Shown here: positions 59,739-64,000 of the stretch, piece after piece
Numbering within the stretch: position 1 is the first letter of the stretch
How the letters are laid out: each line of letters starts with the position of its first letter
Source: Flavobacterium gilvum
GTDB taxonomy: Bacteria; Bacteroidota; Bacteroidia; Flavobacteriales; Flavobacteriaceae
DNA: 64,000 bases
Direction of reading: 5' to 3'
Assembly (NCBI RefSeq): GCF_001761465.1
Contig: NZ_CP017479.1
Coordinates: forward strand, 1,984,001 to 2,048,000
Made by a program: the position numbers and the translations under genes
The notes under the pieces: model-generated
What the model was told of the DNA's origin: nothing
Seen by the model: the letters and a program-made list of their open reading frames with translations, nothing else
Database searches by the model: none

Positions 59739-61226
59739 GTGACCGAAAGCAAATCGTCATATTTACAAATTCTAAAAGCGACTTCCATTTTTGGTGGGAT
59801 GCAATTTTTAAATATTTTGATTTCCATTGTCAGAACAAAATTGGTTGCATTGTTTATCGGTCCCGCGGGAATGGGGATTATTGCATTGCTTAATTCGGCC
59901 TTGAATACAGTTGGCGGAATCACAGGTTTGGGCATCGAAACCAGCGCAGTAAAACACATTTCAGAACAACACAATGAGGAGGATTTACAATCGGTTTCCC
60001 GAATTGTTACTGTCGTCAGAAAAATGACGTTTTGGGTTGGGATTTTTGGTGCTTTGATGGTTACTGCATTTTCAGGCGTTTTGAGTCAACTTACTTTTGG
60101 GAATTCCAATTATACATATTTGTTTGTTTACTTGTCGGGGACACTTTTTTTTCGGCAATTGACGGTTGGTCAAATGGTCGTTTTTCAGGGATTAAGAAAG
60201 CTCAAAACTTTGGCGAAAGCCAACTTTTACGGAAATCTAATCGGTTTGTTGCTTTCTGTTCCGTTATATTATTTTTATCGGATAGATGCGGTTGTGCCTA
60301 CTATTGTGGTAACTTCTTTGTCGTCATTATTAGTATCGTTTTATTTTTCGAAACAAATTAAAATTCAGAAAATCACTATTCCGAATTCTCAAGTATTAGT
60401 AGAAGGAAAAGGCATTGTCAAACTGGGATTGATGATGTCATTAAGTGGACTGATGACGTTGTTGGCATCCTACATCATTCAGATTTATGTCGGAAAAACG
60501 GGCGGTTTGAATCAAGTTGGACTTTACAACTCGGGTTTTACTTTACTGAATTCCTATGTTGGAATTGTTTTTACGGTAATGAGCACCGATTATTTTCCGA
60601 AATTATCTTCCATTTGCAACGATAAACAAAAAATCAGGGTGAGTGTGATAGAGCAGTCTTATATGTCAGTTTTTATTATGACGCCAATAGTAATTCTGTT
60701 CCTGATATTTGCCCCGATTATTGTTCAAATTTTGTTCACTTCGAAATTTCTATCGATTATTCCTATGGTGTGTTTTGGGATTTTAGGGATGTTGTTTCGA
60801 GCAGTTTCTTGGTCAATGGGATTTATTTTGATAGCCAAAGGAGATTCGGAGATGTTCATTAAAACGGCTTTTTGTTTTAATTTTCTATCTGTTATTTTAA
60901 ATATATTAGGCTATTATTTTTATGGTTTGGACGGACTTGGTTTTAGTTTTTTGATTTACTATTTGGTACATTTAGTGGCTATGAAAATAATCACAGGAAA
61001 ACGATATGATTTCTATTTTGAGGATAATTTTTTTCGAACATATATAATTTGCATAGCGATGTGTGTTGCCGTTTTTTGTATGCGATACATTCAAAACCCG
61101 ATTTTAAAATACAGTCTGATGACCCTGATGATTATTCTGTTTTTTGGTTTTGTTTTGTATCATTTGGATAAAAAAATAGGACTGAAATATTTATTTAATT
61201 CGATAAGTAAAAGAAGAAATGATTGA
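59739..61226 (+). CDS. O-antigen/polysaccharide flippase (Wzx-type)
   Basis: A 495-residue membrane protein with 12-14 hydrophobic segments and a GTG start. The first part (YLQILKATSIFGGMQFLNILISIVRTKLVALFIGPAGMGIIALLNSALNTVGGITGLGIETSAV) is typical of Wzx/O-antigen translocases. It flips lipid-linked oligosaccharide across the inner membrane. It overlaps the acyltransferase gene by 8 bases. Confidence 0.88.
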   Translation: MTESKSSYLQILKATSIFGGMQFLNILISIVRTKLVALFIGPAGMGIIALLNSALNTVGGITGLGIETSAVKHISEQHNEEDLQSVSRIVTVVRKMTFWVGIFGALMVTAFSGVLSQLTFGNSNYTYLFVYLSGTLFFRQLTVGQMVVFQGLRKLKTLAKANFYGNLIGLLLSVPLYYFYRIDAVVPTIVVTSLSSLLVSFYFSKQIKIQKITIPNSQVLVEGKGIVKLGLMMSLSGLMTLLASYIIQIYVGKTGGLNQVGLYNSGFTLLNSYVGIVFTVMSTDYFPKLSSICNDKQKIRVSVIEQSYMSVFIMTPIVILFLIFAPIIVQILFTSKFLSIIPMVCFGILGMLFRAVSWSMGFILIAKGDSEMFIKTAFCFNFLSVILNILGYYFYGLDGLGFSFLIYYLVHLVAMKIITGKRYDFYFEDNFFRTYIICIAMCVAVFCMRYIQNPILKYSLMTLMIILFFGFVLYHLDKKIGLKYLFNSISKRRND

Positions 61227-61974
61227 TTTTGCTAAAAATAAATATAGAAAATTGAGAACGATTTATCACAAAATCAAGTTTTACTATTCGGTAAACTGGG
61301 CTAAAACGCTGTATTTTAATTTTAAAAAATTCCCTTTTTCAATAGCCAAAAAACTTCCTTTTTTTTTCTATGGAAAAGTAAAATTCACTTCAATAAAAGG
61401 AGAAATCATAATTCGAGGGAATATAAAAAGAGGGATGATTGGTTTTGGTCAGCCTTATGAAATGAACACTTTGCATAAAGGAATTGCTGAAATTTTTATC
61501 GAGGGAAAAATGATTTTTAATGGTTATATGCAGTTTGGGAAAGATTATTTTATTTACATAGGCAAGAATGCTTATTGTGAACTTGGAAATATGTCGTCTT
61601 TGGGCACAGACGGAAAATTGATTTGTATCGAAAAAATTGTTTTGGGAGAATATTGTCGAATTGGTCACGAATCACAAATTATGGATTCCAATTTCCACCC
61701 AATGATTGATACGCTTACTGGTGAAAAATTATCGATGACAGCTCCAATCAATTTGGGAAATTATAATTATGTTGGAAATAGGGTTTCCATAATGTCAAAA
61801 ACAAAAACAGCCGATTATTGCACAATTGCATCCAATAGTATTTGCAATAAAGATTATTTCAAAATGGGTTCCAATATTCTAATTGGAGGAATCCCCGCAA
61901 AATTAATCAGAGAAAATATTTCAAGAGATTGGGAATGGGAAAAAGAAGCTTTGGATGCGTTTCTGATGATTTGA
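61219..61974 (+). CDS. hexapeptide-repeat acyltransferase
   Basis: A 251-residue left-handed beta-helix acyltransferase. The helical start (residues 1-60) is followed by strands with GNIKRGMIGFGQPYEM, GEYCRIGHESQIMDSNFHPM (containing the catalytic-type His) and NYVGNRVSIMSKTKTADYCTIASNSIC, then IPAKLIREN. It is likely to O-acetylate a sugar of the surface polysaccharide. Confidence 0.85.
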   Translation: MIDFAKNKYRKLRTIYHKIKFYYSVNWAKTLYFNFKKFPFSIAKKLPFFFYGKVKFTSIKGEIIIRGNIKRGMIGFGQPYEMNTLHKGIAEIFIEGKMIFNGYMQFGKDYFIYIGKNAYCELGNMSSLGTDGKLICIEKIVLGEYCRIGHESQIMDSNFHPMIDTLTGEKLSMTAPINLGNYNYVGNRVSIMSKTKTADYCTIASNSICNKDYFKMGSNILIGGIPAKLIRENISRDWEWEKEALDAFLMI

Positions 61975-62077
61975 AAGCTTTAAGATTCCTAATGTTTTTT
62001 AATACGAAGATTTTCGTAGATGAAATTAACTCAAATCGGGTAATAAAACTCCAAATTTAATTTGTGCTAATTTGTGG

Positions 62078-62974
62078 TTATAAAAGGGTCCGAATTCTTT
62101 GTTTTATTTCAAGCAAAAAATACCGGAACATCAACTTGAAATCCGCGTTTTTATAAGCCAAAATCATTTCAAAATGAATCCTTTTTAAAATAGCTTTGTG
62201 TTCTGTTTTGGATTGATTTAGTGCAATTGCTTTCTTAATTATCAAATAGGTAGAATAATTTATTTTTCTCGCTTTTGGGTCTTTTTTGATATAAAAATGA
62301 GTTCCCAAAGAATTTGTGGTTATCCTTTTTTGTATCAAAATTTCATCTATAAAATCAACTTCGTACAGTCGGCATGTCCGAATCCAAAAGTCTAAATCTT
62401 CGTAACCAAGATTTTCGTCAAAACCGCCCAAATGGTCAAAAACAGTTTTCTTTATCATCGCCGAGACTGAACAAATGCTATTGCCCCCCGAAAGAACAGA
62501 AAGGTAAATGTCGCCGGTTGGTCTGTTTTCGATGGTTTTTTTATTCTCGTCTAATGGAAAAAAACACGAATCAAAGGCTCCTTCTTCCGTAATTAATTCG
62601 GCATTTCCATATACAATGCCTAATTTTTTATAACGACTCTCTTTGAATTTTTTTAGTTGCAGTGAAATACAATTGGGTAATAAAATATCATCGGCAGCCA
62701 AATCAATAATGAATTCTCCTTTGGCGAATTTTAATGCTTTGTTGAAGGATTTTGTGTTTCCCAAATTGGTTTCATTGGCAATAAACTGGACTTTGGGATT
62801 TTTTTTAAGCCAATCTGAAATGATTGTTTTTGAATTGTCGGTACTGCAATCATCAACAATAATCAGTTCTACAAAAGGATAATCCTGATTGATAACCGAA
62901 AGCAAACTCTCCGTAACAAACTTTTCATGATTGTAACATAGGCAAATAACGGTGACCAATGAATTATCTTGCAT
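62078..62974 (-). CDS. GT2 glycosyltransferase
   Basis: A 298-residue GT-A enzyme with VTVICLCYNHEKFVTESLLSVINQ at the start, ELIIVDDCSTDNS, and the DXD-like DLAADDILLPN. The second half has GGFDENLGYEDLDFWIR (the ED motif of the acceptor base). It transfers a sugar in polysaccharide assembly. It is on the opposite strand from its neighbours, divergent from the next gene. Confidence 0.88.
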   Translation of the reverse strand: MQDNSLVTVICLCYNHEKFVTESLLSVINQDYPFVELIIVDDCSTDNSKTIISDWLKKNPKVQFIANETNLGNTKSFNKALKFAKGEFIIDLAADDILLPNCISLQLKKFKESRYKKLGIVYGNAELITEEGAFDSCFFPLDENKKTIENRPTGDIYLSVLSGGNSICSVSAMIKKTVFDHLGGFDENLGYEDLDFWIRTCRLYEVDFIDEILIQKRITTNSLGTHFYIKKDPKARKINYSTYLIIKKAIALNQSKTEHKAILKRIHFEMILAYKNADFKLMFRYFLLEIKQRIRTLL

Positions 62975-62992
62975 ATTGTTTTTAAAGAGTTA

Positions 62993-63000
62993 TATATTTG
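62993..63000 (+). promoter_or_regulatory. promoter -7 element of the last glycosyltransferase
   Basis: TATATTTG, 22 bases before the ATG at 63023. Confidence 0.5.
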
Positions 63001-63022
63001 ATACGAAAATAAGAATTCGAAT

Positions 63023-64000
63023 ATGATATTGTCTCACAAAAAGAAGAAAATTGCTTTGATTGGCTATCGCTTAAGCGGAGGCGGAAGCGATAAAGTGATG
63101 GCAAATCTGTCTCTTTTTTTGCAAAGTCAAGGCTATGAAATTGACATAATTATTGTGTTGGACGAAGTGAGTTATCCTTATGCTGGGAAATTGGTAAACT
63201 TAGGTTTGCTGAAAAATAAATTCAATGGTTTTTTTAATAAAATGGTAAGACTCGGCGCGTTATGCAATTATTTGCAAACGAATCGATTTGATTTTATTAT
63301 CGATTTTCGTTTTCGTACCAAAATCATTCAGGAACTTATTTTGGCTCGATTGATTTATAATGTCAAAACCATTTTTACGGTTCATAGTTTTTTGATTGAC
63401 CATTATATGCCCAATAATTCATGGCTGACGCGATTAATGTACAATCATTGCTTGGCAAATGTGGCTCTTGGCGACGAAATGAAATTGTACATTGAAAAAA
63501 GTCATCAGCTGAAGAATGTAGTCGCTATTCCAAATTCGATTAATATCGAAGAAATTCTTCAAAAACAAGATGAAAATATAGATTTTGATTTTGAATTTGT
63601 TCTCGCAGTCGGGCAATATGAAAACGATATTAAACAGTTTGATAAGCTGATTGAGACATATTCAAAATCAGTTTTGTCTCAAAAACAAATTCATTTGGTG
63701 ATTGTGGGAAATGGTGATGAATCTAGGCTGAAAGAAATTATTTCGAAGAATAATGTTTCCAATTTTATTCATCTTTTAGGATACCAAAACAATCCGTTTA
63801 AGTTTATGAAAAGAGCTCGCTTTTTGGTTTTGTGCAGTAAAAATGAAGGATTTCCAAATGTGATTTTGGAATCGTTGGCCTGTAAAACTCCGGTTGTGTC
63901 TTTTGATTGTGATTTTGGACCAAGAGATATGATTACGAATTTTAAAAATGGTATTTTAGTAGAAAATCAAAATTGGGGAAAACTTATCGAAGCGATGAAT
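63023..64000 (+). CDS. GT4 glycosyltransferase (3' end outside the window)
   Basis: The open frame from the ATG at 63023 runs 326 codons to the window end without a stop. It has a GT-B N-terminal domain (KKIALIGYRLSGGGSDKVMANLS), a linker (VLAVGQYENDIKQFDKLIETYSK, read FVLAVGQYENDIK), then the C-terminal donor domain with HLVIVGNGDESRLKEII, LLGYQNNPFKFMKRARFLVLCSKNEGFPNVILESLACKTPVVSFDCDFGPRDMI (EGFPNVxLE, the family motif). It probably belongs to the polysaccharide locus continuing past 64000. Confidence 0.88.
   Translation, partial: MILSHKKKKIALIGYRLSGGGSDKVMANLSLFLQSQGYEIDIIIVLDEVSYPYAGKLVNLGLLKNKFNGFFNKMVRLGALCNYLQTNRFDFIIDFRFRTKIIQELILARLIYNVKTIFTVHSFLIDHYMPNNSWLTRLMYNHCLANVALGDEMKLYIEKSHQLKNVVAIPNSINIEEILQKQDENIDFDFEFVLAVGQYENDIKQFDKLIETYSKSVLSQKQIHLVIVGNGDESRLKEIISKNNVSNFIHLLGYQNNPFKFMKRARFLVLCSKNEGFPNVILESLACKTPVVSFDCDFGPRDMITNFKNGILVENQNWGKLIEAMN

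Overview
The window is AT-rich chromosomal DNA from a member of the Bacteroidota, almost certainly Flavobacterium or a close relative. The signs are promoters of the TAnnTTTG (-7) type in front of many genes, no consistent Shine-Dalgarno sequences, and gene content typical of the group: PspC/GIN-domain proteins, a DnaJ with one zinc centre, DUF2007, an ISAon1-type insertion sequence, MtaB, and flavobacterial interspersed repeats. No identity search was possible; all names come from reading the translated sequence.

Region 1 (1 to about 15.5 kb) is the late half of a contractile-tailed prophage, all on the + strand. In order it holds the end of an upstream head gene, the major capsid protein, a lysis cassette (holin-like, GH73 glucosaminidase, one-protein spanin), tail sheath, tail tube, tail assembly chaperone with a probable +1 frameshift extension, tape measure, baseplate hub, LysM, spike, J-like and I-like proteins, two fibre proteins and a seven-bladed beta-propeller protein. 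The last genes are small proteins of unknown role, a structured probably pseudoknotted non-coding segment, and a thymidylate-synthase-fold protein with an Asn-to-Asp change that in known enzymes goes with dCMP rather than dUMP as substrate. Two 22-bp-spaced direct repeats after the last phage gene may mark the right prophage end. The left half lies outside the window.

Region 2 (15.6-23.1 kb) is host DNA: a DUF4870 protein, a PadR/PspC/GIN envelope-stress-like operon, thioredoxin reductase, tRNA-Pro(TGG), and an ISL3/ISAon1-type insertion sequence inserted just after the tRNA, with an exact 8-bp target duplication and a tandemly duplicated left end.

Region 3 (23.3-45.6 kb) is mostly core genome: grpE-dnaJ, a Nat-type ABC exporter, an AAA+ response regulator, a degenerate half-helicase, a HAD phosphatase, an ABC-F protein with a start-codon-sequestering leader, mtaB, a MATE exporter, a three-gene minus-strand operon for lipid-linked sugar transfer (GT2, tandem LAB_N, GT39), an epimerase, MeaB and an AEC carrier.

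Region 4 (46-50.5 kb) holds a 1-Cys peroxiredoxin and a decaying adhesin island: one intact exported protein with YadA-head-like repeats between two pseudogenes.

Region 5 (50.5-57.5 kb) is core again: NudK-like hydrolase, Fur-family regulator plus purA, RelA/SpoT, an rRNA/tRNA methyltransferase and a TRIC-like channel. Region 6 (57.6-64 kb) is the start of a surface-polysaccharide locus (GNAT/FemAB-like transferase, sugar aminotransferase, Wzx flippase, hexapeptide acyltransferase, two glycosyltransferases), the last gene running off the window.
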